Assembly: GCF_006874585.1 (NCBI RefSeq)
Contig: NZ_CP029761.1
Span: 3,049,001-3,113,000, forward strand
Reading direction: 5' to 3'
DNA length: 64,000 bases
Source: Sphingomonas sp. IC081
GTDB taxonomy: Bacteria; Pseudomonadota; Alphaproteobacteria; Sphingomonadales; Sphingomonadaceae
Positions 45,431-53,341 of this stretch are shown here, piece by piece. The notes beneath the pieces were generated by a model. That model had not been told where the DNA came from and searched no databases. It saw only the letters and a program-made list of their open reading frames with translations. The stretch's first letter is position 1. Every line of letters starts with the position of its first letter. Made by a program: the position numbers and the translations under genes.

Positions 45431-47095
45431 ATGGAAGCCGCTGCTTCGCCCTTTCCAGATGACGCTGATGCGCTCAAGGCGCTGCTGGCGAACGCGCTTC
45501 TGAAGGCCGACGAGGCAGAGCAACGCGCCGCAGCCGTCGAGGCCGAACTGGCCAATGCCCGCGCTCTGGCGAGTGCGACCGAGGCCATGATCGCCCATCT
45601 CAAGTTGCAGAACGCCAAGCTACGCCGCGAGCAGTATGGCACCAGCGCCGAACGCACCGAGCGGCTGCTTGCGCAGTTCGAGCTTGAGCTCGAGGACCTC
45701 GAAGCCGATGCGGCCGGGGACGAACTCGCCGCCCAAGCCGCCGCCGCGAAGACGACGGCCATTTCCGCCTTCGAGCGCAAGAAGCCGGTCAGGAAGCCGT
45801 TCCCCGCTCATCTTCCGCGCGAACGTGTTGTCGTTGCCGCGCCGTGCTCGTGCCCGGCCTGCGGCGGCAACCGGCTGTCCAGGCTCGGCGAAGATATGAC
45901 CGAGACGCTGGAGGTGATCCCGCGCTCGTGGAAGGTCATCCAGACGGTGCGCGAGAAGTTCGCCTGCCGGGATTGCGAGAAGATCACGCAGCCGCCAGCA
46001 CCGTTCCACGTCACCCCGCGCGGATGGGCCGGCCCCAGCTTTCTCGCCATGCTGCTGTTCGACAAGTACGGCCAGCATCAGCCGCTTCACCGTCAGGCCG
46101 AGCGCTTTGCCAGCGAAGGCGTGACGCTCAGCGTCTCGACGCTCGCCGACCAGATCGGCGCGGCCTGTCTTGCGCTGATGCCAATATACCAACTGATCGA
46201 GGCCCACACACTGGCCGCCGAGCGCCTGCACGGCGACGACACCACCGTGCCGATCATGGCCAAGGGCAAGACGATTACCGGGCGATTGTGGGACTACGTA
46301 CGCGACGATCGGCCCTTCGGCGGCAATGATCCCCCTTCGGTCGTCTTCTACTATTCGCGCGACCGGCGCGGCGATCATCCACGACGCCATCTTGCGGCCT
46401 GGTCCGGGATTCTGCAGGCGGACGCCTATGGCGGCTACAACGAGCTTTACGCTCCGAACCGGCAGCCGGGGGCGATCCTCGAGGCTGGATGCTTCGCGCA
46501 CGCGAGGAGGAAATTCTTCGAGCTGGCCGACGTCGAAGGTGCCGCACGTAAAAAGAGCCGCGGCGAGAAGGCCGGGCTCGTCTATCCGATCGCGCTCGAG
46601 GCCGTGCAGAAGCTCGATGCCCTGTTCGCCATCGAGCGCGACATCAACGGCAAGAGCCCGGCCGAACGTCTCGCAGCCCGTCAGGAACTCAGCGCGCCGC
46701 TGATGACCGAGCTCCACGAATGGCTGAACGCACAGCTCGCCCGAATCTCGCGCAACCACGATCTCGCCAAGGCCATCAACTACATGCTGCGCCGCTGGAG
46801 TGCGTTCACCCGCTTTCTCGACGAAGGCAGGGTCTGCCTCTCGAACAACGCCGCCGAACGATCGCTGCGCTGTGTGCCGCTCGGACGCAAATCGTGGCTA
46901 TTCTGCGGTTCCGATCGCGGTGGCCAGCGGGCGGCGGTCGCTTATTCGCTGATCCAGACCTGTCGCCTCAACGACGTCGATCCCCAGGCGTGGCTCGCCG
47001 ACGTCCTCGCCCGCATCGCCGATCATCCCATCAGCCGGATCGACGAGTTGCTCCCGTGGAACTGGCGGTCCGCTAAGGTCGATCTCGCCGCCTGA
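45431..47095 (+). CDS. tnpC: IS66 transposase TnpC (element 3)
   Basis: This 554-residue transposase is closely related to that of element 1 ([71 protein letters not shown]). The frame is intact from ATG 45431 to the stop at 47095, 34 bp before the element end. Confidence 0.94.
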   Translation: MEAAASPFPDDADALKALLANALLKADEAEQRAAAVEAELANARALASATEAMIAHLKLQNAKLRREQYGTSAERTERLLAQFELELEDLEADAAGDELAAQAAAAKTTAISAFERKKPVRKPFPAHLPRERVVVAAPCSCPACGGNRLSRLGEDMTETLEVIPRSWKVIQTVREKFACRDCEKITQPPAPFHVTPRGWAGPSFLAMLLFDKYGQHQPLHRQAERFASEGVTLSVSTLADQIGAACLALMPIYQLIEAHTLAAERLHGDDTTVPIMAKGKTITGRLWDYVRDDRPFGGNDPPSVVFYYSRDRRGDHPRRHLAAWSGILQADAYGGYNELYAPNRQPGAILEAGCFAHARRKFFELADVEGAARKKSRGEKAGLVYPIALEAVQKLDALFAIERDINGKSPAERLAARQELSAPLMTELHEWLNAQLARISRNHDLAKAINYMLRRWSAFTRFLDEGRVCLSNNAAERSLRCVPLGRKSWLFCGSDRGGQRAAVAYSLIQTCRLNDVDPQAWLADVLARIADHPISRIDELLPWNWRSAKVDLAA

Positions 47096-47228
47096 CCCAA
47101 CTTCGCCGCGGTCCTCGGCGTATGCTTACCGCATCACCCTCGCATCAGTGCAAGCACTACAGCTTGCACCAGTGCTTACCTCCAGGGTCTGGATTCAACC
47201 TGCAAGGCGGCCCTCAGCGGAGCCGTAC

Positions 47229-47255
47229 GCAAAGTCTGGGGACAAAGCGTATAAG
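47229..47255 (+). pseudogene. middle fragment of the broken tyrosine-integrase gene
   Basis: After the target repeat GCAAAGTC (47229-47236) the integrase frame continues TCT GGG GAC AAA GCG TAT AAG (SGDKAYK), then is cut again by IS66 element 4 at 47256. The last eight bases, CGTATAAG (47248-47255), recur at 50379-50386. Confidence 0.8.
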
Positions 47256-47291
47256 GTTAGCGGTGCGAGAACCCCACGTTGACGCTGCTGG

Positions 47292-47903
47292 TTATCGGAT
47301 TTCGATGTTTCGGGCGCCGCCGATGCTGACGTGAAGCATCTCGACCAGCTCTGGAACGATTTTCCAGGATTGAGCCAGGATCTCGCCGGCCTGGCCGCGT
47401 AGTGCGTTCTGGCGTTGATCCTCGGGCATCATTGTCGTGCAATGACCGAGGATGGCGGTCAGTGGGTGGCCGATTTCCGGATTGGATATGTGCGGCTTCC
47501 AGTCGTCGATGCTGAGCCGCATGCCGAGGTAGAAGCCATTGGCGAAGTCCTCCAGGAGAACTTCGCCAGCGTCCGTGCGCATGTAAATGGGGGCATAGCG
47601 CTTCGGTCCGCCGGACAGGGTCGCGCCAATCTGGCTATACCGCTGGAAGATCGTGTTGCGGACAGCCTCCTCGATACTGCCATCCGGCGCCCAGGCGATG
47701 CCGTCTCCGACTATGGGGCGCAGCCAGTCTTCGGGAGGAATGAACTGGGGCGATACGACAAGCGCGGCGAGATAGCCGTCGATCATCGATACGCCCGGCA
47801 TCGGATGCTCGCGAGTGGCCAGCCATTCCTCAAGCTTTTCATGCGTGAGGATGCGCGCTCTTCTGGGCTTCTTTGGGCGCTTGAAGCGACTGGTGCTACT
47901 CAT
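47292..47903 (-). CDS. IS66 passenger protein, UPF0149 (YgfB/YecA-like)
   Basis: This 203-residue UPF0149-like protein has LTHEKLEEWLATREHPMPGV, IDGYLAALVVSPQFIPPEDWL and FANGFYLGMRL, near the pattern of YgfB/YecA proteins but without the C-terminal SEC-type zinc motif. Its ATG overlaps the tnpC stop (ATGA), so it is translated with the transposase. Such passengers are recurrent in one IS66 subgroup; whether they aid transposition is unknown. Confidence 0.75.
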   Translation of the reverse strand: MSSTSRFKRPKKPRRARILTHEKLEEWLATREHPMPGVSMIDGYLAALVVSPQFIPPEDWLRPIVGDGIAWAPDGSIEEAVRNTIFQRYSQIGATLSGGPKRYAPIYMRTDAGEVLLEDFANGFYLGMRLSIDDWKPHISNPEIGHPLTAILGHCTTMMPEDQRQNALRGQAGEILAQSWKIVPELVEMLHVSIGGARNIEIR

Positions 47904-49450
47904 GCGGCCAGTCGCATAGCGGTCGGTTCAGCGGGGCGCCAGTTCCATGCCAGGAGCTGCTCGAGATCATTGCTGAGGACTTCACCCGAGACCATCCGGG
48001 CCAGCACATCGTTCAGCCAGGTGTAGGGATCGAGCCCGTTCAGTTTTGCTGTCTGAAGCAGGGAAGCGAGCACCGCCCACGTATGGGCCCCGCCTTCGTT
48101 GCCGGCGAACAGACTATTGCGGCGTCCGATTCCAATCGGGCGCATTTGCCGCTCGATCATGTTGTTATCGACCTCGACGCGGCCATCTTCGAGGAACAGG
48201 TTGAGGCCGCGCCAGTGGCCCTGAGCATAGCGGATGTGCCCAGCCAGATCCGAGACCTGCGAGACGCGCGGCAAGGTATCGTCGAGCAGCGCCTTGAGTT
48301 CCTCCATGATCGGCCTGGACTTCTCCTGCCGCGTGAGCAGCCGGTGCTCGGCACTGGTGCCACGGATTTCCGCCTCGATCCGATAAATGCGACTGAGCAG
48401 AGTGATGATCTGCGCGGTGATCGGCGATCGGGTGCTTTTATGAAGGTCCACGAAGCGTCGCCGCAGATGCGCGAGGCAGAACGCGAGCCGGATATCTCCG
48501 GACAACTCGTCCGGGTTCTCGAAGGCCTTATAGGCACGATAGCCATCGACCTGGAGCACGCCCTGATAGCGTCCAAGCTGCTCGGATATCGTGCGATGGC
48601 TTCGGGAACGGGCATGGACATAGCACACCGCCGGCGGTGCCGGACCATTCCAGGGGCGATCATCGGTTCCATGGGCCCAGAACTGGTCGATGCGGACTTT
48701 GCCGTTGCCACCTCCAACCACAGGCATCCGGGTTTCATCGACGTGGATGCGGGGATGACTATGGATTGCCCGCAGTTGCAGATCGTAGAGGCCTTCGAGC
48801 CACCAGGCTGCGCACTTCAGCCAGCGTGTCAGCGTCGATCGATCAATCTGCAGGCCATGCCCTGCCAGCATCTGGGCCTGGCGATAAACCGGAAGATACC
48901 ATGCGAAGCGCTGTGTCACGATCCAGGCGATCAGCGAGGTTGTCGCCATTCCGCCTTCGATCATCCTGCGCGGCGCCGGTGCCTGGACGATGCCGCCCTC
49001 ACAGGTCCGGCAAGCGTACTTGGGGCGGACGGTCGCAATCACACGCAGGATGGCCGGCACGATGTCGAGCGCCTCGCTCACGTCCTCGCCGATTTTATGC
49101 ATGCCGCCCTGACAGCAGGCACACTGCGTGCTTTCAGGTTCGATGACGTGAATGATCCGGGGCAGATGCTTGGGTAGAGCGCCGATGTTGCGCCTGGCAC
49201 GAGGCTTTACCCCCATGGGCATCGGATCATCGTTGGCTGCTGGCGCCACGTGAACGGCACTCAGGTCCCCCAGATCGAGGCACCCTTGCTCGTCCAGAAC
49301 GACGCGCGCTTTTTCGGAGCGCGAACCGAACAACATCGCCTTATAGGTCTGCAACAGCCTGGAGGCCGCCGCGAGTTCGGCCTCCAGTTCCGCCACCCGG
49401 CGGGTCATCGCATCGAGTGCGTCAGCCTGATTTTCCGGGGGTCGGGTCAC
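47900..49450 (-). CDS. tnpC: IS66 transposase TnpC (element 4)
   Basis: This 516-residue transposase has a shorter coiled coil, AMLFGSRSEKAR, cysteine pairs CACCQGG and CRTCEG, IHVDETRMPVV and GVLQVDGYRAY catalytic stretches, and the terminal VDNNMIERQMRPIGIGRRN block. It is clearly divergent from the TnpC proteins of elements 1-3. The frame is intact. Confidence 0.92.
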   Translation of the reverse strand: MTRPPENQADALDAMTRRVAELEAELAAASRLLQTYKAMLFGSRSEKARVVLDEQGCLDLGDLSAVHVAPAANDDPMPMGVKPRARRNIGALPKHLPRIIHVIEPESTQCACCQGGMHKIGEDVSEALDIVPAILRVIATVRPKYACRTCEGGIVQAPAPRRMIEGGMATTSLIAWIVTQRFAWYLPVYRQAQMLAGHGLQIDRSTLTRWLKCAAWWLEGLYDLQLRAIHSHPRIHVDETRMPVVGGGNGKVRIDQFWAHGTDDRPWNGPAPPAVCYVHARSRSHRTISEQLGRYQGVLQVDGYRAYKAFENPDELSGDIRLAFCLAHLRRRFVDLHKSTRSPITAQIITLLSRIYRIEAEIRGTSAEHRLLTRQEKSRPIMEELKALLDDTLPRVSQVSDLAGHIRYAQGHWRGLNLFLEDGRVEVDNNMIERQMRPIGIGRRNSLFAGNEGGAHTWAVLASLLQTAKLNGLDPYTWLNDVLARMVSGEVLSNDLEQLLAWNWRPAEPTAMRLAA

Positions 49451-49500
49451 CCGATTTTGTTAGCACACAATCGCGCAAAAACCCATAAAAACCGGCACTT

Positions 49501-49854
49501 TCACCCTGCCATGTCGGGCTTTTTTATCGGGTTTTCCTCAAGGCGGCGCCAGTCCATTCCGCCCAGCAGCAGCGTCATCTGCGCCGAGGTCAGCTTGATC
49601 ACCCCGCCTGTCACGGGCGGCCAGAAGAACTTCCCAGCCTCCAGCCACTTTGTCACCATGATGGTTCCGGAGCCGTCAAAATGCAGGAGCTTCAAACGGT
49701 CCATCCGCTTCGACCGGAACACGAAGACATCACTGGAATAGGGATCTCGGCCCAACTCGTTGGCCACCAGCGAGGCGAGCCTGTTGATACCGGCCCTGAA
49801 GTCGATCGGGCCCGACACCAGCACGACTTTCAGATCGCTGCGCCCGCCGATCAT
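49501..49854 (-). CDS. tnpB: IS66 accessory protein TnpB (element 4)
   Basis: This 117-residue IS66 Orf2 has VLVSGPIDFRAGINRLASLV, VFVFRSKRMDRLKLLHFDGS and KWLEAGKFFWP. The ATG at 49852-49854 overlaps the tnpA stop. Confidence 0.9.
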   Translation of the reverse strand: MIGGRSDLKVVLVSGPIDFRAGINRLASLVANELGRDPYSSDVFVFRSKRMDRLKLLHFDGSGTIMVTKWLEAGKFFWPPVTGGVIKLTSAQMTLLLGGMDWRRLEENPIKKPDMAG

Positions 49855-50294
49855 CGCTGACGCAGCGCCTCGCAAACAACCCTCAGGACGCCGGCGTCCA
49901 CCGCGCCGCGCACCACGACGTGGGCGCCGTCGAACCCAATCTCGAGACTGCCTTCCGGAGCCCGCGTGCCATCGTCGACTTCCAGCGGCACAAACGAGAT
50001 CGGCTCCATCGCCGCCCGGTCGCGCACCGTTCGCCGCCAGTAATGGAGCAAGCCCGGGCTCATGCCATGGCGCCGCGCCACCGCGCTGATGTTGGCGCCC
50101 GGCTCAAAGCTTTCCGCAGTGATCCGCGCCTTCTCGTGTGCATCCCACCGTCGGTTGCGCTTCTGCGGGCCCAGGATTGTCGCTTCGGCTACATCCGACT
50201 TCGCACTATGCGGCACACCGTTCCAATGCGTATTCGCACACCGTGCCGCACTGTTTAAATCGCCGTTCAAACCACTGGCGTCATCATCGAGCAT
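49851..50294 (-). CDS. tnpA: IS66 accessory protein TnpA (element 4)
   Basis: This 147-residue IS66 Orf1 has the helix-turn-helix HEKARITAESFEPGANISAV, RRHGMSPGLLHYWRR. The N-terminal 40 residues are longer than usual, so a later start is possible. It begins 84 bp inside the element's right end. Confidence 0.85.
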   Translation of the reverse strand: MLDDDASGLNGDLNSAARCANTHWNGVPHSAKSDVAEATILGPQKRNRRWDAHEKARITAESFEPGANISAVARRHGMSPGLLHYWRRTVRDRAAMEPISFVPLEVDDGTRAPEGSLEIGFDGAHVVVRGAVDAGVLRVVCEALRQR

Positions 50295-50540
50295 CTTGCC
50301 ATCTCCGCTGCCAATTCAAAGGCAGGGTCATTGGCTCAGCAATCAGCGCCGTCTACGTGGGGCGCTCGCATCGCTAACCGTATAAGGCAGGACTCTCAAG
50401 GAGGTTTTGGTGCCATTTCGTGGCCCCATTTTGCTCAAGATGGCCTGGAACTGCCTGACACACTCTTAGTCCGGGGAGGCTCAAGAATGGCAGAATTCAG
50501 CCATATTTCGGAGCGTTTGGGACGATCTGAGAGGGAAAGG

Positions 50541-50585
50541 TGGTGCCGCTTACGTGACTCGAACACGTGACCCCATCATTACGAA
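50541..50585 (-). other. attachment-site candidate: 3' fragment of tRNA-Thr(CGT)
   Basis: The minus strand carries an anticodon loop TTCGTAA, the 3' half of the anticodon stem, T-arm ACGTG-TTCGAGT-CACGT, acceptor strand AAGCGGC and ACCA. This is a precise 45-nt 3' portion of a tRNA-Thr(CGT) with no 5' half. Such fragments are left as one att copy when an element integrates into a tRNA 3' end. The orientation implies that the element lies to the right and the intact tRNA is beyond 64,000. Confidence 0.75.
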
Positions 50586-50683
50586 CACGAGCGATAGAAC
50601 GGCGGAAATCGAAGGTTTCCGAGGATTCTGATGCCGGAATTTACCCAATCTTCCGGGTTGCCCAAGCGATACCCAGATTGTGC

Positions 50684-50746
50684 CGAAATCCGAACTGGGC
50701 ATCTTCCTACCGAAAGCACTTTGGCTCGGTGAAAGTTCGGATTTCG
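50684..50746. repeat. 12-bp perfect inverted repeat
   Basis: CGAAATCCGAAC (50684-50695) and its exact complement (50735-50746) lie about 100 bp from the tRNA-Thr fragment and 90 bp beyond the end of the GGDEF-EAL gene. It could be a terminator or recombinase arm-type sites near the att end. Confidence 0.5.
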
Positions 50747-50836
50747 ACCCGGTCAAAACCCGGACCTCCTCTTCCATCAGCTTGGCTTTGGTTCATCGTA
50801 CAATTGGCAGTCCTCGCGCAACGTACGCAGGGCATC

Positions 50837-52564
50837 TCACGTAACCAGAACAGCCCTCTCGGTTCTAATTTCTTCCAATATTGAAGGCAAAATATCTACG
50901 GGCTTCGCCTTGCTGAAATACCATCCCTGTAGGAAGTCACAATCCATCTTAATGAGCAAGTTAGCCTGATCCAGGTTCTCGACACCTTCTGCCACAACAG
51001 TCTTTCCCAATTTATGAGAAACGTCTATTATTCCCTTAACAATAAATTTGTCATCGCAGTTAGACGTGATGCGCTCGACGAAACTCTTGTCAATCTTGAT
51101 ACGGTCAATCGGCAATTGGCGCAAATGAGTTAGCGAGGCATAGCCGGTTCCAAAGTCATCGAGTGCCACCATAACTCCAGCATCATGCAACTGCTGCAGG
51201 CTTTGATGCACACGTTGATGGTCCCTGCCCAGGAACATACCTTCTGTCACCTCAACGCAAAACTGATTGGCTGCAATACCAGTTTGACGAGAGAGTTCAA
51301 AAAAACGCTCTATAAACTGGTCCGTGCGAAAATCCGCATTGCTTAAATTGATGGCGATCTTCCCCAGTTCCACACCAGCAGCCCTGAGCGTTTCTGCGTC
51401 ACGGAAAACTTGCTCAAGTATGTACAAGCCTAAAGCGGCAGCGGTAGGTTTATCATCAAAACCATCGCGGAAGCTGTCTGGAGAGAGTACGCCATGTACA
51501 GGGTGCTGCCAGCGCAACAGGGCTTCGACAGAGAAGGGGAGCGTTGATCTCACAGGCACTACAGGCTGATAGAATAGCTTGAATTCCTCATTCTCGATAG
51601 CCATTTGGATGCCGCTAAGGAGGCGGAACTTCCTATCTACTGCATATCTTAGCTCCTCATCAAAATATTCCACGCGATCCTTACCAAGTTTTTTAGCATG
51701 ATACAGAGCTATATCTGCCGCTTTGAACAGGGATAGGTAGGTAGACCCATGATCTGGGTACTTTGCAACTCCAAGACTAGCGGGAAAATTACGTGATGAC
51801 TTTCCTAGATCAATAGGTTCTCTTATCGTATCAAGAATGCCATCAAAAAACTTTAGTGCGTTTTCATCATCCACCCCCGATAGGATGAAGCCAAACTCAT
51901 CTCCGCCCACCCGTGCGATCAGGCACTCATCTCCGACAGATGCCAATAGCCTTGAAGCCATTTCCTGCATTACGGCATCGCCAATATCATGACCAAAGGC
52001 GTCATTAATATCTTTAAATGAATCGACGTCCATAAGCCCAAGATAGAACGGGGGTGAAGCTTGATTAGCCGACGCGAGGATTTTTTCGATCGATTCGCCA
52101 AATTTACGCCTGTTGGGCGTACCTGTTAATGCATCAATATTTGCGACATCGTCTAACAGTTGGTTGGCTGATCGAAGTTCTTTTTCAACTGTTTTGCGAT
52201 CAGTGATATCAAAGCGGATGGCCGTATATCCATCGACTTTTCCTGCCTTGCTGACATGCGGAACAATTGTCGTATCAACCCAATATAAGCTGCCGTCTTT
52301 CCGGCGGTTGCAGATTTCGCCATGCCAGTTCAAGCCATTTGAAATCTGGCTATACATCTGGCGAAAGAAATCTTCTCCGTGAGCACCGGAATTCACGATA
52401 CGGTGGTTGCTACCAACCAACTCTTCCTTGCTATACCCACTTATTTCACAAAACTTCTTGTTGACGAATGTGATTTCGCCAGCAGAATTTGTCGTTGCAA
52501 CGATTGCCGCGCAGTCAAGGGCGTATCGAATGAAATCTTCGTTCGACAGATATCTCTTTGACAT
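50837..52564 (-). CDS. PAS-GGDEF-EAL cyclic-di-GMP turnover protein
   Basis: This 575-residue cytoplasmic protein has a PAS domain at about residues 5-125 (GSNHRIVNSGAHGEDFF, GEICNRRKDGSLYWVDTTI), a GGDEF domain with the intact GGDEF motif 220-224, and an EAL domain with intact EAL 347-349 (SVEALLRWQHP) and DDFGTGYAS. No RxxD inhibitory site precedes GGDEF. Both activities are possible; such composite proteins are often net phosphodiesterases. There is no membrane segment. The lower GC than the chromosome suggests transfer. It is in the same direction as a globin-coupled diguanylate cyclase 1.5 kb upstream, an arrangement like E. coli dosC-dosP, though the PAS is not evidently heme-binding. 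Confidence 0.9.
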   Translation of the reverse strand: MSKRYLSNEDFIRYALDCAAIVATTNSAGEITFVNKKFCEISGYSKEELVGSNHRIVNSGAHGEDFFRQMYSQISNGLNWHGEICNRRKDGSLYWVDTTIVPHVSKAGKVDGYTAIRFDITDRKTVEKELRSANQLLDDVANIDALTGTPNRRKFGESIEKILASANQASPPFYLGLMDVDSFKDINDAFGHDIGDAVMQEMASRLLASVGDECLIARVGGDEFGFILSGVDDENALKFFDGILDTIREPIDLGKSSRNFPASLGVAKYPDHGSTYLSLFKAADIALYHAKKLGKDRVEYFDEELRYAVDRKFRLLSGIQMAIENEEFKLFYQPVVPVRSTLPFSVEALLRWQHPVHGVLSPDSFRDGFDDKPTAAALGLYILEQVFRDAETLRAAGVELGKIAINLSNADFRTDQFIERFFELSRQTGIAANQFCVEVTEGMFLGRDHQRVHQSLQQLHDAGVMVALDDFGTGYASLTHLRQLPIDRIKIDKSFVERITSNCDDKFIVKGIIDVSHKLGKTVVAEGVENLDQANLLIKMDCDFLQGWYFSKAKPVDILPSILEEIRTERAVLVT

Positions 52565-53041
52565 GATCTATATGCAACCACTACTGTAAAAGTATATTGT
52601 AATATCCAGGTTTCCGGCAATTTCGCATTGCCACAGGTCTTCCGCTGCTCTCGAAAATAGTGTCGTCAGCATAATTTACTAGGCCACAACCCAATCCATT
52701 GAGTGACACGTAGATATTTTTGATTTACCCCACCGGGGCGAACGATGGAGAGGTGAACGGCATGAGAACTGAGATCCTCGATAAAGGCCTGCCTTATGGA
52801 AGCCACCTGCAAACGCAGCACTCGGCGAACAAGCCTTGATGGAAAGCTGGGTCGCTCTGCCAACTGGCATTCGGGGATTTGACAGAATTTTACGCGGCCA
52901 AAAACAAGCCATAACTCAAAGGCTTCCTGATATCGACTTGATGAAAACCATGTAACCTCCAGCCACCATCTCGACGAAGCAGGAGCAAACCGCGCCGAAC
53001 CAAGTTTACCTATGCGTAAAGCAAAGGAATGAGGTGGTACA
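52565..53041. other. 477-bp intergenic region
   Basis: No supported gene is present. The left part (52565-52700) is AT-rich and should hold the promoter of the PAS-GGDEF-EAL gene. The middle contains short broken ORFs in several frames, possibly decayed coding DNA, which I cannot assign. Confidence 0.5.
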
Positions 53042-53341
53042 ATGAATTCTATCAGCAATATCCACTCTTTGAACCCGACGCAGTCCGCTACCCGGTCGCT
53101 GGGGACTGAACTGGAATTGTTGTACGAGGCGGTGCGCTCGGTGTGCCCGCTTTCAAGTGTCGTCAACATCTGCTTCGACGGGCGCTTCAATGTGCATGTG
53201 GATGTGCAATCGTATGAAGAAGCCATTGAGGTTGAAGCGCTTCTGCCAACCGTTGGAAATAGCGTACTGCAAGACGTTCGGCGTACCGCAACCCCGCATC
53301 AGCCGTTTCGTCGCCGGGTGTCCGCAACTGTAATGGTCTAA
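53042..53341 (+). CDS. hypothetical protein (99 aa)
   Basis: This is a 99-codon ORF from ATG 53042 with GAGGTGG upstream at suitable spacing. The middle (SVVNICFDGRFNVHVDVQSY then EEAIEVEALLP) reads as a compact alpha/beta fold; the C-terminus is basic. No family is recognised. Its end overlaps the end of the convergent gene on the other strand by 4 bp. It is a plausible mobile-element cargo gene; existence is moderately supported by the ribosome site and composition. Confidence 0.5.
   Translation: MNSISNIHSLNPTQSATRSLGTELELLYEAVRSVCPLSSVVNICFDGRFNVHVDVQSYEEAIEVEALLPTVGNSVLQDVRRTATPHQPFRRRVSATVMV

Larger units (their letters stand above)
44585..47129 (+). mobile_element. IS66-family element 3, complete, nested in element 2
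   Basis: This is a 2,545-bp element with termini GTAACCGTCCGGCC (from 44585) and, read leftwards from 47129, GTAAGCATACGCCG. It is flanked on both sides by the 8-bp target duplication CGCATCAC (44577-44584 and 47130-47137), the size usual for IS66. It carries intact tnpA, tnpB and tnpC on the plus strand, opposite to its host element. It is the youngest element of the block and looks functional. Confidence 0.88.
41774..47228 (-). mobile_element. IS66-family element 2, interrupted by element 3
   Basis: The ends are GTACGCATCCGATAGAAGCC (from 41774) and, read from 47228 leftwards, GTACGGCTCCGCTGAGGGCC; 17 of 26 terminal bases match. It carries tnpA-tnpB-tnpC on the minus strand and a DUF6429-like gene on the plus strand. 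Element 3 is inserted directly upstream of its tnpA; without it the element is 2,902 bp (41774-44584 joined to 47138-47228). The right flank is GCAAAGTC; the left flank is truncated element 1. Confidence 0.8.
47256..50378 (-). mobile_element. IS66-family element 4, complete
   Basis: This is a 3,123-bp element with termini GTTAGCGGTGCGAGAACCCC (from 47256) and, read leftwards from 50378, GTTAGCGATGCGAGCGCCCC; 27 of the first 33 bases match. It is flanked by the 8-bp target duplication CGTATAAG (47248-47255, 50379-50386). It encodes tnpA, tnpB, tnpC and a UPF0149-like passenger, all on the minus strand, and belongs to a subtype distinct from elements 1-3. Confidence 0.9.
50379..50836. other. 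458-bp region with integrase tail, tRNA-Thr fragment and inverted repeat
   Basis: After the target repeat CGTATAAG, the sequence from 50388 reads QDSQGGFG in a shifted frame, resembling the next integrase segment (DSQGLY type). The old integrase therefore appears to carry a frameshift as well as two insertions. Beyond about 50410 no gene is supported. A tRNA-Thr 3' fragment (50541-50585) and a 12-bp inverted repeat (50684-50746) follow. Confidence 0.5.

Noticed and set aside
50837..52564. Reading the PAS domain as a DosP-type heme sensor
   Set aside because: The PAS sequence has the NHRIVNSG pattern of common PAS domains and no evident match to the DosP heme pocket, so heme binding is not claimed.
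52666..53226. Minus-strand ORF of 186 codons
   Set aside because: It overlaps the better supported 99-aa gene on the other strand, lacks a ribosome site and has no domain-like pattern.
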